The notes under the pieces are model-generated. The model saw only the letters and a program-made list of their open reading frames with translations, was not told the DNA's origin and did no database searches. Of a stretch of 64,000 nucleotides of DNA, positions 1 to 10,049 are shown piece by piece. A program made the translations under genes and the position numbers. The stretch is from Margaritifera margaritifera (Eukaryota > Mollusca > Bivalvia > Unionida > Margaritiferidae): assembly GCA_029931535.1 (NCBI GenBank), contig JAQPZY010000831.1, positions 463,001 through 527,000 on the forward strand, given 5' to 3'. Within the stretch, counting starts at the first letter, position 1. Every line of letters begins with the position of its first letter.

Positions 1-91
1 ATATATAAACAAACAAAACAAACAAACAAACAAAAAAAACAAACAAACAAACAAACAAAAAGAAACAAACAAACAAAACAAACAAACATAA
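1..91. repeat. (CAAA)n / (CAAAA)n microsatellite
   Basis: A/C-only tetra- and pentanucleotide repeat from the window edge. Read on the minus strand it is a (TTTG)n run at the 3' end of the tRNA-headed repeat that follows, so it is probably that element's tail. Confidence 0.85.
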
Positions 92-921
92 GATAAGTGA
101 GTCGATCATCCCATTTGTCTATGTCAATCAGGGGACAGATAATACATGGAAGAAGTTTTCTTCCGTTTCCCTATGTCAAAGAGATACAGATAATATCTTA
201 TCTGCAGCGGAGACGTTTCTGAGCTCCATCTCTGTGTGTCTTTGTCTGCCATATCTGTGTGTCTTTGTCTGCCATATCTGTGTCTTTGTCTGCCATATCT
301 GTGTGTCTTTGTCTGCCATCTCTGTGTGTCTCTGTCTGCCATATCTGTGTCTTTGTCTGCCATATCTGTGTCTTTGTCTGCCATATCTGTGTGTCTTTGT
401 CTGCCATATCTGTGTGTCTTTGTCTGCCATATCTGTGTGTCTTTGTCTGCCATCTCTGTGTGTCTTTGTCTGCCATATCTGTGTGTCTTTGTCTGCCATA
501 TCTGTGTGTCTTTGTCTGCCATATCTGTGGACTTCTTTGATAAGGAATGTATTGAGTGATAGCTTCTGTTACGAAGGGTTGGTTCGGACAGAGGGGTCTA
601 TCTAAAAGACTCATGGGAAGGCCGACGCAAGTACAATTGCATCTGCATTTTTGAGAGTTCTCTTCTTTTCGTTACAGATAGTATCGAACCTGGACACCTT
701 TCGAACGTCGATGGAGTGACATCTTTCAAGTCACTTTGACCAAGAAAATGCCAAAATGTTCGTACTGACTCTCACCTATAGATCTGGGAAGTTTGCTTAC
801 ACAATAAAAGACTTTATTTGGAATAATTTTGAGAACACAACTTTCATGATCAATTGGCCGAAAGCTCATTCTAGATCATGATCATGATCTTCTTTTTTTT
901 CTCTTGTTGTTGTTGTTGTTG

Positions 922-961
<40 letters not shown>

Positions 962-1330
962 ACAAGTAAGAGTCACCAGTCTTGTAAATGTGATACGTCA
1001 ATGCGTTATATAAAAATACTGCATGTATATTGAACACCGATCTAGAAGCGAGTTGATATTTATAATGTAAAATATAGTGTTATCACCATGTTATTGTCGA
1101 TATCCTTACGAGATTAAAAGCCTACGACCCCCGCTAATTTCGAATTTAAAGCGTATACTGCACAACATCCAGATTTTACAGTATAACACTGAAGATAAGC
1201 TGCCAGAAACAGAAAATATTGAGAAATAAGATTGTGGAGCATGACTGTATGTCAATTTAATTCATTTGCTGATGATAGGGTTCGAACAGTCCCAAGTCTG
1301 GTACCCAAATCACTGATACTGTTGCACTGC
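92..1330 (-). mobile_element. tRNA-headed dispersed repeat, copy A
   Basis: On the minus strand the element begins with a tRNA-like head at about 1330-1272, including a B-box-like GTTCGAACCC. About 1.1 kb of body follows, then the (TTTG)n run at 91-1. The body aligns throughout with 4655-5592: shared blocks include the GTTACAGATAGTATCGAACC region, the GACATAGGGAAACGGAAGAA block and the attA/TTA microsatellite. Copy A also holds a 13-copy minisatellite that copy B lacks. No protein is supported. It could be an unusually long SINE or a 5' region of a LINE. Confidence 0.6.
231..529. repeat. 21/23-bp minisatellite, 13 copies
   Basis: Thirteen near-identical units carry the core CTTTGTCTGCCATATCTGTG, with 2-bp TG length variants. 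The units lack stop codons, so several frames on both strands stay open and give Met-Ala-Asp-Lys-Asp-type or Cys-Leu-type repeat peptides. These reading frames are a by-product of the repeat, not genes. At 4740-4790 the paralogous copy has only one degenerate unit, so the expansion happened in this copy. Confidence 0.9.
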
Positions 1331-2580
1331 AGGGCACTTTGGGCCTATTCTACATCTCCGATCCTGCAGTTGAAACGGACAATCAAATAAACTGATCAAA
1401 AAACCCTTTTAAGTAATAGTGACTTTACCATTCGTTATGATTTTGCAAGAGAATGAGGAATTGTATGAAGCACTGGGAATACAACACGTCTTCCAGTGGT
1501 CTTCGTGGTACTAACAATTATAAAGACTGCAAGGGACAGTTTTATGTACAAATCTAATGCCTCATCCACCTGCCTAATATATAAAAAAAAAATAAAAATA
1601 AATTTTTTTTTAAAAAATACACAAGTGAGGTCAGAAAGCTCCATATTTATGGGTATCTATCATAAACAAAACATAAGAATATCATTCACTTGACCTGAGA
1701 AGTCATCGGAAGTTCATAGCAAAAGAAGTGTATGCACCCAAACCCCAAATTTGTATACATGCATTTTTCACGTCCGAAGGTTATTTTTTTACACAAAATG
1801 ATGCTCACAGTGCAAAAGCAAGCCATTTCCATAGGTGATAATTTTAAAAAATACCGTGCTAAACAGCTTGACGCAGTTCAAAATAGTTGCCATCCAGGCC
1901 GTTTTTGAGATATTCTACTTGCCTTGAACTCAACATTTCTATTGAAGTAACTATGGGAGGTGTACATGCCTCGCATCAATTTCAAGAACAACACAAGCCC
2001 GAAACACCTAATTAACAAATATATCCATGTCTTCAATTATTAAAAAAAATAATGGTTCAAAAAGTCAGATCATAGCTTTAAGTGAAGAAATTTACAAAAC
2101 TATCCCCTGCCACCTATACACATCGTTAATGACTGATTATGATCCGCCAACTCATTACCAAATTAACTTCTTTAAAATTTAAATTTTTGGCGAACATTTG
2201 CATAGTTACTTAAAACAGCATTGCCGAGTCATTACTGAAAGTTTTGTCATAAATTGGGCAAAACTTGTAAGAGTTGTATGAAGATGGATGTAGTAAGTGT
2301 TATATCACAGGGGTTCGTAATTTTTATTACAATTTACTCAAAAGCAGTACATGTACTATTACAAACTGTAAACAACTATACGGACACCTATGGTTATATA
2401 GGCAGAAATGTTCAGTCAGTGGGGATTCGGACAAACACGTGATATATAGATAATTCCCATCGGCTTGCTGCGATGTATGTCAATAAATAGTGGCATAACT
2501 AACATTCCAAGGTCCGCTGGCCAGTCTAATCACCCTGGCAGGCGTAAATGTTTATAAAAGGCATTTTTACAGGTATAGGT
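1331..2580. other. no gene seen
   Basis: AT-rich sequence with only short chance reading frames. No splice-consistent exon or known repeat was recognised. Confidence 0.5.
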
Positions 2581-2854
2581 AGTGGCGGCGCGATGGTTCA
2601 AGGCGCCCGGGGGCAGTGTTCTTTAGTGGCACCCCTACTTTGCCACAGAGAATAGTTTTGATGTCAGTTGCCAACCTCCCTCCTCCCCCTCCCCTCCTAA
2701 ATACAAGTTTTGTCAAGAATTGCCCCCGTTACACAAAAATGAGGTGAAATACTATGAAAATTTCAGTTTTGAAAAAAAGCTTACGACGGCGCCCCCTTTC
2801 GCCTGGAGGAAATACACCCCTCCCACTCCTCTCCCTCCCTCGCGCCTCCAATGG
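2581..2854. mobile_element. hAT-like MITE with 8-bp target duplication
   Basis: Flanked by perfect GTATAGGT copies at 2573-2580 and 2855-2862. Ends are imperfect inverted repeats: AGTGGCGGCGCGA at the left against ATTGGAGGCGCGA read from the right. The interior is rich in C and G runs. The left half matches, in inverted orientation, the element at 14212-14508 (shared block CTACTTTGCCACAGAGAATA). The 8-bp duplication and AGTGG-type ends fit non-autonomous hAT elements. Confidence 0.75.
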
Positions 2855-2944
2855 GTATAGGTTTGTTGTCGGATAAGAGTTTGTCCAACCGAGTGGGTAA
2901 CGTAGAAAAATTCGGCTGCTATGACAGTTAGTGGCGGGGCATTC

Positions 2945-3240
2945 TCCTAAAATTCCAGAGGTCAATAGCGTAACAACAGTCTGTTTCCTCGCAGTCTAAC
3001 GACCCTGCGAGCATATATTGACAGATTGTGATTAAATGCCAAGAAGTCTGGTATGTGGGATATCACGCTTGTTTGTTTCATATTATTTGGAAGACTTATT
3101 CTTTAGTGCTCATTTTGTATAAAGTTATACCAAGAAGATAATGAAAGCGCATAAAATATCGCTTATTTCTCATTACTCTGCTACTACAATGCACTGCTAC
3201 TAATGTTGCAGCAGCAGCACCAGTTACTGCTGTTGTCATC
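2945..3240. repeat. dispersed ~300-bp segment, copy 1
   Basis: Matches 5945-6417 in the same orientation. Shared blocks include GACAGATTGTGATTAA, the ACCAAGAAGATAAT region and AAAATATCGCTTATTTCTCA. Copy 1 is uninterrupted at the point where copy 2 carries the 172-bp insertion at 6181-6352, so it acts as an empty-site reference. Confidence 0.75.
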
Positions 3241-4660
3241 TTTATTCTTGTATAGTGTAATGATGCTGGCGTCGCGCATGTCATGTGGAACTGCTTCTTC
3301 CTTCTAAAAGTGGAGAAAGAGGTTCTAAAGATGTAGCAGGTCGACTTTCCACACTTGAGCTCTTCGGTTGGAATTCCGTCCTTTGCACGCGCCTTTCCGC
3401 TTGCCAAGGAATCTATGGCTCGGTTGTGCTCGAGCACTGTTAGCACCTCGTCGAGCTCCTCCATGGCAGGTAACGCTAGCAGTGCGTCAAGTGCTTGCTG
3501 GAATATGTCCATTTTGCGGGAGTATAGCTCGAGGTAGTGTTTTGCCCAGCGAGATAATTGTTTGCTCGTGTTGGTGATCACCTCGCCATCCAGTGCCTTA
3601 AAGGGGTCAACTTTGGTGATAGTGGGGCCAAGGGCTTTTTTGATTCCGTCGTACATGGAGCGGATGTTTCCTGGGCCTAATGCGGTCTGTATTTCATTGC
3701 ACAGATCAGGCCAGTGCTTATATGCTCAGTGCCTGACTGTCTTCTGCACAGCGCTTTTTGCCGACTTGAAAGCCAGAAGTGTTTCTGGTGTTGGATTTAG
3801 ATTGTGTTCTAGGTAGGCCGCATTATTTGCCTCTGTCACTGGCACCATTTTGTCTGAGTGGGCTTCAAACCAGTCTTTATTTTTAATCCTGTTTTTACCA
3901 AATGTGGTGATAACTGAGTTCAGGGAGCTCCAGATTTCTTCGGTATTCTCTTTCAGGCCTTCTTCGTTTATAACTTGCTCAGTGGTTTCAGAAAAATGCA
4001 GGCATTCAGCGTTGTCTTTCATCTGCGTGCGTTGATGCGTGGCAAGCCTTTATATTTGGATCCATGTAGCTTTCGATTCTGCATTCTGACTCTGTTTCTG
4101 CCAAGTGAGTTGTCGGTGTCTTAGCCTGCACTGTGATAGGTGCGGGTGTGGAGTAAACTGGTTAGGTCGCGTCTCCACGTAATAATCATGTCGAGTTGAT
4201 GCCAATGACCGGATCTTGGGTGGCGCCATGACACCTCGTGCCGATGTTTGCCCTTCAAGAACGTGTTGGTAATGCAACGCTGCTTATGAGCGCACGGTTC
4301 GAGTAATTGGCCGTTCTCAGTAATTATGCCGGCACCGTTGTGTCCGAGACACGATGGCCACGATCTGTGATCTGATCCGACTCTTGCATTGAAGTCGCCG
4401 AGGAGGAACAGGTTCTCGTCCTGTGGTACGCGATGCAGGATGTCACGGAAAGCGTCAAAAAAGTGGTATTTGTCTTCAGGGGATGCATATCAAGTTGGAG
4501 CGTCGGCGCTGATGACTGTAACGAAGCTTCCAACGGATGCCATGCAGAGTGAGATGATGCGCTCAGATATTGCTACCGGTGTCTCGATCTTCTGCATCAA
4601 TGCGTTGCTGACTGCAAAACCCACGCCATGTTCATGGCATTCGTCAGTGAATAAGATAAG
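3236..4660 (-). pseudogene. LINE fragment: AP-endonuclease plus start of reverse transcriptase
   Basis: A non-LTR retrotransposon remnant. From 4650 downward the minus strand encodes the C-terminal part of an exonuclease-endonuclease-phosphatase domain: HGVGFAVSNAL, ERIISL, then LLGDFNARVGSDHRSWPS and, near 4200, SWRHPRSGHWHQLD. A linker follows at 4022-3726 with charged helices (FKSAKSAVQKTVR). The start of the RT follows at 3656-3236: LDGEVIT, RWAKHYLELY, LASGKARAKDGIPTEELK, then in a shifted frame a VPHDMRDASIITLYKNK-like stretch. The catalytic palm with the metal-binding aspartates is missing. Frames are broken by stops and shifts between 4050 and 3656 and at about 3330. It resembles metazoan LINEs often annotated as craniofacial development protein 2-like. 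Not functional. Confidence 0.85.
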
Positions 4661-5233
4661 TCGGCCGATCTTCTTCCGTTTCCCTATGTCAACCAGATAC
4701 AGATAGCATCTTATGTGTAGCGTGGAGAAGTTTCTGGACTCTAACTCTGACTTACGTACCTTTGCCTGCCATATCTGTCACCTTATTTGATAAAGAATGT
4801 ACTGAACAATTGCTTCTGTTACAAGGGTTACGGTGGTCGCCTTTTCGCTGTATCTATTTTGGGTTCGGCACATTCGGCCAGAGGGATCTATCTCAGCGAC
4901 TTATAGAGAGGTAGACGCAGTCATAATTGTATCTGCATTTTTCAGAATTCTTTTCTTTTCGTTACAGAGATAGTATCGAACCTGGAAACCTTTCGCACCA
5001 TCGAATACTTCGAATTTCGATGGAGTGACACCTCTCAAGATCAGTGTGACTAAGAGGAGGTCAAAATGTTCTCACTGCCTCTCACCTCTCGATCTGTGAG
5101 TTTCACTGCAAAAACTTTCTTTGGAATCATAGTGAGTACGCAACTTTCGGGATCAATCGGCAGAAAGCACAGTCTATATCATCATCATCATCACCATCAT
5201 CGTCGTCATCATCATAATCATCATCGTCATCTG

Positions 5234-5266
<33 letters not shown>

Positions 5267-5592
5267 GCACAAGTGAGAGTCAATAGTCTCCTAAATGTGC
5301 TACATCAAGGCATTATATTCAAAATACTGGATGTGTATTGAACACTGATCTAGAAGGGAATGACTTACATGGAGATTAAAAGTCTATGCCCTCGCTAATT
5401 TCGAATTAAAAGCGTATATGTACAACATCCAGACTGTACAATATAATACTGAAGATAAGCTGCTAGAAACCGAACATGTGGAGAAATAGATTGTAGAGCA
5501 TTAATGTACGTCAATTTCATTTATCTTCTGATGGAAGGATTCGAACAGTCGCGAGTCTGGTACGCTAATCACTGAGCCACTGCGGATACTGC
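4655..5592 (-). mobile_element. tRNA-headed dispersed repeat, copy B
   Basis: The best-preserved head lies at 5590-5535 on the minus strand: an A-box-like TGGCTCAGTGATTAGCG, an anticodon-loop-like stretch and a B box GTTCGAATCC. That is the order and spacing of a tRNA gene with a Pol III internal promoter. The body runs down to about 4655 and abuts the truncated LINE. Copy B lacks the minisatellite and the (TTTG)n tail of copy A. Confidence 0.65.
5180..5266. repeat. (CAT)n and (ATT)n microsatellites
   Basis: An imperfect CAT/CGT triplet run (about 5180-5231) is followed by (ATT)n at 5236-5266. It aligns with the (GTT)n(ATT)n run at 905-960 of copy A, so the microsatellite belongs to the repeat family. 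Confidence 0.85.
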
Positions 5593-5944
5593 CTCCAGTA
5601 GCCTCATTCGCAACTTCGATGTCAATTCTACGGATCATACTTCGAATGTATGTCGATACCTGCCATTCGGACTACTTTGGCTATTTACGAAACAAGGATT
5701 AAATAAGAAGTTATGAATGATCGAACTATTTTTTCATTTGTAACAACTCGGTTAATCCTACAGTCAATCCAATTGTAGAAATAACCAAGGTAATCCAAAT
5801 AGCTTGGATTTCTCTTTTTGCGGAGAAATTTCCGGCGAACAAAATGTAAGATTTTTCTGTAAATTACTGCGCCGATATACATCCGAGGCATAATTTTGTC
5901 TCGCAGAAATAACCGAGGTAGCTCCGAAATGTAGTCGCTTCCTA
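5593..5944. other. no gene seen
   Basis: Holds a short inverted echo of CATTCGGACYACYT-type words, also seen near 55200-55350. Suggests another old repeat, but no boundaries are clear. Confidence 0.35.
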
Positions 5945-6417
5945 CGACAAGCTCCTAAAATCCGAGAGGTCAGTTGCCTGGCAGTCTAAAGACCATGGGA
6001 GCACATATTAACAGATTGTGATTAACCGTTGTCAAGAAATGTGATATACCGGGTATCACGTTTGTTTGTTGGACTAAATTCAGATTATTTGCATTTTTAC
6101 GTGCTTATTTTGTACAAAGTTTTACCAAGAAGATAATTAAAGCACTTAAAATATCGCTTATTTCTCATTACTCTACTACTAACCTGGGTACAGTCGTTGA
6201 TATATGTTTGCTCTGCCAATATATTCTTTTCTTTTTTTTCCCCCGCTGATAATCCGTCGAAAATAGATTATCATTGATTAATGGCACCCTACTGAGATTG
6301 TAGCGATATCGACCATCAATCTGGAGATCTAAAACGGACTGTAACCCAGGATACTCTACTACTACAATGCATTATTGCTAGTGTCGCAGCAGCATCAGCT
6401 GCTACCACTACCACTAC
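5945..6417. repeat. dispersed ~300-bp segment, copy 2, interrupted
   Basis: Second copy of 2945-3240. It is split by the inverted-repeat element at 6181-6352, and its right end is where the Ty3/gypsy element is inserted (6418). Confidence 0.75.
6181..6352. mobile_element. 172-bp inverted-repeat element with 11-bp target duplication
   Basis: Ends are AACCTGGGTACAGTC and, read inward from the right, ATCCTGGGTTACAGTC. ACTCTACTACT occurs at 6170-6180 and again at 6353-6363. Copy 1 of the host segment (about 3170-3190) shows the uninterrupted site. Length, inverted ends and duplication define a MITE. A 9-11 bp duplication is typical of Mutator-type elements, but the site is low-complexity, so the class is uncertain. 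Confidence 0.75.
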
Positions 6418-6630
6418 TGTAGTATCAGTTAATGAGGCACAGCCATGTGTAATTGGAGTTTGAGACACAGATAAAGGTTGACAGCTTCAAAGCCAGTAAG
6501 ACCTAGGGTCAGTCTAATTAGAGTCCAATTAGTTACAGAAAGCTTGTGATGTACATCATTTATTTCATACTCTCCCACCATTATGTTCACTTGGTGTTGG
6601 GCCTTCATTTAGTTAATAGCTCACACAACT
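6418..6630 (+). repeat. 5' LTR, internally deleted
   Basis: Matches the 3' LTR closely up to TTTAGTTAATAGCT (6622). It then jumps to CACACAACT just before the primer site. The 3' LTR has about 55 further bases here, including TATATAATAAAAG and the terminal CAACAATT, so this copy has lost most of R/U5. Confidence 0.85.
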
Positions 6631-6631
6631 T

Positions 6632-6652
6632 TGGTGTCAGATGTGGGATTTG
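6632..6652 (+). other. primer-binding site, tRNA-Leu type
   Basis: TGGTGTCAGATGTGGGATT directly follows the 5' LTR. It is complementary, with one or two mismatches, to the 3' end of animal tRNA-Leu (GAATCCCACTCCTGACACCA, known sequence type). Confidence 0.75.
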
Positions 6653-6912
6653 CCTAAGACACAGTGGATTATCAGCGCTAGTTGGATATAATCGAACTGA
6701 GAACCATTTTCACAAAAGGAACGTTCCAGTTCAGATTTAATTTAACAAATAGTTTCCAGCAATTGCGACATTCCAAGTTCCAAGTCCAGAAGAATTTCAG
6801 TTTTCTAACCCAGAGTCTTGTTCAAAGTCGATTCAGAGATTTGAGCGTTTAGACTTGCTTCTGGATTAAATGACAAGGAAGAAGAAACGCACGTGAACAC
6901 TCTGATCTATCT

Positions 6913-7560
6913 GTGGGGCCTCAGGCGGATGACATATTTTCTTCATTTGGCTTAAGTGATGACAACAAAAAGAAATATGAAATTGTCAGAGAGAAATTCG
7001 AAGGGTATTTCATCACGAAAAGAAATGTTATTTTCGAAAGAGCTAAATTTAACCACCGACGACAAGAGGAAGTAAATCCGTCGATACATTTGTTACGTCA
7101 TTACACTGTCAAGCAGAATACTGCTATTTTGGAATTCTTAAAGATGAATTGATTCGAGACAGAATTGTTGTTGGACTGAGAGACACGCATTTGGCAGAAA
7201 TACTCCAACTTAGCTTAGGCAAAGCAATCAGTTTATCTAGACAGAGTGAGGCCGTGAAGAAAGAGCAACCTCTAATTCAGGGAGGGATACACGTAAATTC
7301 CCATTGAATGCTGATGGAATAAAGTAAAAAAGAAGGTATCATACCAATTCAGTTCAAATCAACAAAAGAGGAACAATGTTGCTTCGAATAAACACAGTTT
7401 CAATCAACTATGAAGAAATGGCAAATTGAACTACATTGCTGATAGCATGCGGAGATGTGACAGATGTGGGAAGAATCCTCATAGCAGAGACAAATGTCCT
7501 GCCTGAAAAGCAACATGCAATAAATGTTCAAAGATGGGACACTTCGCATTGATGTACAGA
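6913..7560 (+). pseudogene. gag remnant with two zinc knuckles
   Basis: The first part (6913-7152) has the gypsy gag signature ADDIFSSFGLSDDNKKKYE, KFEGYF and FERAKFNHRRQEE. A frame change near 7140 is followed by RDRIVVGLRDTHLAEILQL, then VKKEQP. CCHC-type knuckles sit near 7453-7550 (CDRCGKNPHSRDKC, then CNKCSKMGHF), separated by an in-frame stop at about 7504. Gag would have packaged the element's RNA. Several breaks make it non-functional. Confidence 0.85.
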
Positions 7561-7947
7561 ACTAAGACAAATGTTTCGGTAGAGAACCTCGATAATCCTG
7601 AATCTTATGGATTTCTTGGCGGAATTGATTCTGGAGCAAAACCCTGGATAGCAAATGTCATAGTTCAGGGACAGGAATGTGCTATGAAAATTGACGCAGG
7701 TGCAGATGTTACTGTCATTTCAGAGGATTTATACAGAAAACTGCAGAGAGTTAAACTCATCAAAGCTAACAAAATTCTGTTTGGACCAAGACAGAAAAGG
7801 CTCAATGTCCTTGGAAAGTTAAGGTGTCACTTAAAAGTGAACAACAGAAGTACAGTAGAGGACGTATATGTAATCATAGGTCTCAAACAATCGCTGTTGG
7901 GAAGATCAGTAATAGAGGAGCTAGGAATCGTCATTAGGGTTAATTAG
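7534..7947 (+). pseudogene. retropepsin-like protease remnant
   Basis: An open stretch of 137 codons contains the aspartic protease core AMKIDAGADVTVISEDLY and, 60 residues later, a LLGRSVIEELG-like flap/C-terminal segment. The catalytic triplet is Asp-Ala-Gly (7693-7701) rather than the usual Asp-Thr/Ser-Gly. It lies between the zinc knuckles and RT as in the Ty3/gypsy order. The frame differs from that of RT at 8094. Confidence 0.85.
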
Positions 7948-8093
7948 ATCACCAATACAGACCATAAATACAGAAGAATGTACCCTAAAGTATTCAGTGG
8001 ATTGGGGAAACTGAATGGGAGTACAAGATAAGACTTAAACCTGTTGCAGTTCCGTTTGCACTCAGTGTACCTAGGAAGTAGCCTATTCCGTTA

Positions 8094-9617
8094 ATGGATA
8101 AAGTGAAATCGGAATTACAAAGAATGGAGAAGCTAGCCTTCATTTCTCGTGTGGATCACCCAACGGAAAGGTGCGCTGGTATGGGCGTGGCGCCAAAAGG
8201 TAATGTCAATGTTCGTATTTGCGTAGATCTCACCAAACTAAATGAATCGGTAATGAGCGAAAAACACCCAATACCGAGTGTAGATCAAACTTTGGCTCAG
8301 CTAGCTGGTGCGAAAGTTTTCAGCAAGCTAGATGCCAACTCCGGGTTTTGGCAAATTATGCTTTCACCCGAGTCTCGTGATTTAACCACTTCCATTACGC
8401 CCTTTGGTCGTTTTTACGCACCTGAATTTTTCCAGAAATATATGTCCCAAACTCTTGGGGGAATTTCGGGGGTAGTATGTCAAATGGATGATGTTCTAGT
8501 ATTTGGGCGCGATCAATCAGAGCATGATGAACCGTTGAAAATTGTTTTGGGTGTAATTGAAAAGGCAGGAATTACGCTCAATGAAAAATGCGAGTTTTCC
8601 AGAGCCTCGGTGAAGTTCGTAGGGCACATTATAGATTCCACTGAAATTAGGGCCGATCCAGAAAAAACGCGCGCGGTCATTGAAATGGAACCACCCAAAA
8701 ATGTCTCAGAAGTTTGACGATTTCTGGGCATGGTTAACCAACTAAGCAAATTCTCGTCAAACATAGCAGAAAAAACAAAACCGCTGCAAAATTTACTCAG
8801 TAAAAACACCGAGTGGGTCTGGGGACCTTCTCATGAGAAAGCTTTTCATGATGTAAAGTCGGAGCTTAGCACTACACCAGTGTTGGCCCTATACAATCCC
8901 AACTACCAGACAGTCTTGTCAACTGATGCATCCTCATTTGACCTAGGGGCTGTATTGTTACAAAAACAGCTAAATGAAACATTGAGGTCAGTTGCGTATG
9001 CTTCAAGGTTGATCTCTGCCACAGAGCAAAGATATGCCCAAATCGAGAAAGAAGCTTTGGCTGTCACTTGGTCATGTGAAAAATTTTGTATGTATTTGCT
9101 AGGTCATATGTTTCACATAGAAACTGACCACAAACCCCTCGTTCCTTTGTTGTGTTAAAAAAATCTGGAGGATTTATCTCCTAGAATCCAAAGATTTACA
9201 ATGAGGTTAATGTGGTATCTCTTTACAATATCCCATGTTCCTGGGAAAAGTCTTGTAACTGCTGATGCACTTTCACTTGCTCCAACCTCTCATGGTGTAC
9301 AAGGTGACACTGAATTGGAAAATGAAACTAGGGCATTTGTTGATCAGGTTCTGTCCGACCTACTTGCCTCAAATAAAAGGTTACATGAGATTAGGCAGGC
9401 TCAGACTAGAGATGCTATTTGTAGCAAAATTATGGTTTATGCACAAGAAGGTTTGCCTCACAAGTTTCAGCTGAATAACTCTTCAATAAGTAGACATGAA
9501 AAACAAACTGTGGAAAATGGAAATAATTCTTCAGAAACACCAAAGACAAGTTCTAATCGTAGTTATAGGACAAGATCAAATCGACTTGTTATTCCACCAA
9601 AAAGGCAAGACTTGTAA
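8094..9617 (+). pseudogene. pol remnant: RT, RNase H, connection; integrase missing
   Basis: One frame runs through 8094-9617 with two stops: TGA at 8715-8717 and TAA at 9156-9158. RT motifs are VRICVDLTKLNESV, KVFSKLDANSGFWQI, SITPFGRF, the catalytic QMDDVLVFG (QMDD codons at 8481-8492) and LNEKCEFSRASVKFVGH. RNase H follows from about 8920: LSTDASSFDLGAVL, RYAQIEKEALAVTWSCEKF and ETDHKPLVPLL. The connection segment ISHVPGKSLVTADALS ends at about 9470 and jumps directly to a basic C-terminal tail ending PPKRQDL. The HHCC finger and DDE integrase core, normally several hundred residues, are deleted. The element could not integrate by itself. Confidence 0.92.
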
Positions 9618-9770
9618 AGTGTATGCTAAAGGATAATGGGGATTCCTATAAGCTTAAATGTTTTATTAGATTTCTTTGGGACTGATAGAAGAGTTCATAT
9701 AAGAATAGCACCGACAACTATTATATATAGTACATCCAGATTTCTTCAGGTCACAGATTTATTGTTCTCA

Positions 9771-9780
9771 GAGGGGGAGA
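9771..9780 (+). other. polypurine tract
   Basis: GAGGGGGAGA immediately precedes the 3' LTR. This is the expected position of the plus-strand primer of an LTR retrotransposon. Confidence 0.8.
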
Positions 9781-10049
9781 TGTAGTATCAGTTAATGAGG
9801 CACAGCCATGTGTAATTAGAGTTTGAGACACAGATAAAGGTTGACAGCTTCAAGGCCAGTAAGACCTAGAGTCAGTCTAATTAGAGTCCAATTAGTTACA
9901 GAATGCTTGTGATGTACATCATTTATTTTATACTCTCCCACCTTTATGTTCACTTGGTGTTGGGCCTTCATTTAGTTAATAGCTTTGTCTGTATATAATA
10001 AAAGTAGTGTAGAGAATATCTTGTGTTTATTCCTACATACGCAACAATT
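9781..10049 (+). repeat. 3' LTR
   Basis: Full-length LTR of about 269 bp. Starts TGTAGTATCAG, has a TATATAATAAAAG block that combines TATA-like and AATAAA-like words at about 9991-10003, and ends near GCAACAATT. The end could be 10046 if a CA terminus is preferred. Confidence 0.85.

Larger units (their letters stand above)
6418..10049 (+). mobile_element. Ty3/gypsy LTR retrotransposon, degenerate, integrase deleted
   Basis: A complete-looking but dead element. The LTRs are at 6418-6630 (5', internally deleted) and 9781-10049 (3'); both begin TGTAGTATCAGTTAATGAGG. A primer-binding site follows the 5' LTR and a polypurine tract precedes the 3' LTR. ACTAC occurs at 6413-6417 and 10050-10054 as a possible 5-bp duplication, although the flank is a triplet repeat. 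Between the LTRs lie gag, zinc knuckles, protease, RT, RNase H and the connection segment in conventional order. The integrase core is absent. Stops and shifts break the frames. It resembles the gypsy elements common in invertebrates that are often annotated as K02A2.6-like. Confidence 0.93.

Noticed and set aside
124..614. Long open frames over the minisatellite on both strands
   Set aside because: They exist only because the tandem unit lacks stops. Overlapping frames encode the same repeat and no non-repeat domain is attached.
3355..3816. Plus-strand open frames opposite the LINE
   Set aside because: Shadows of the minus-strand RT/endonuclease coding sequence.
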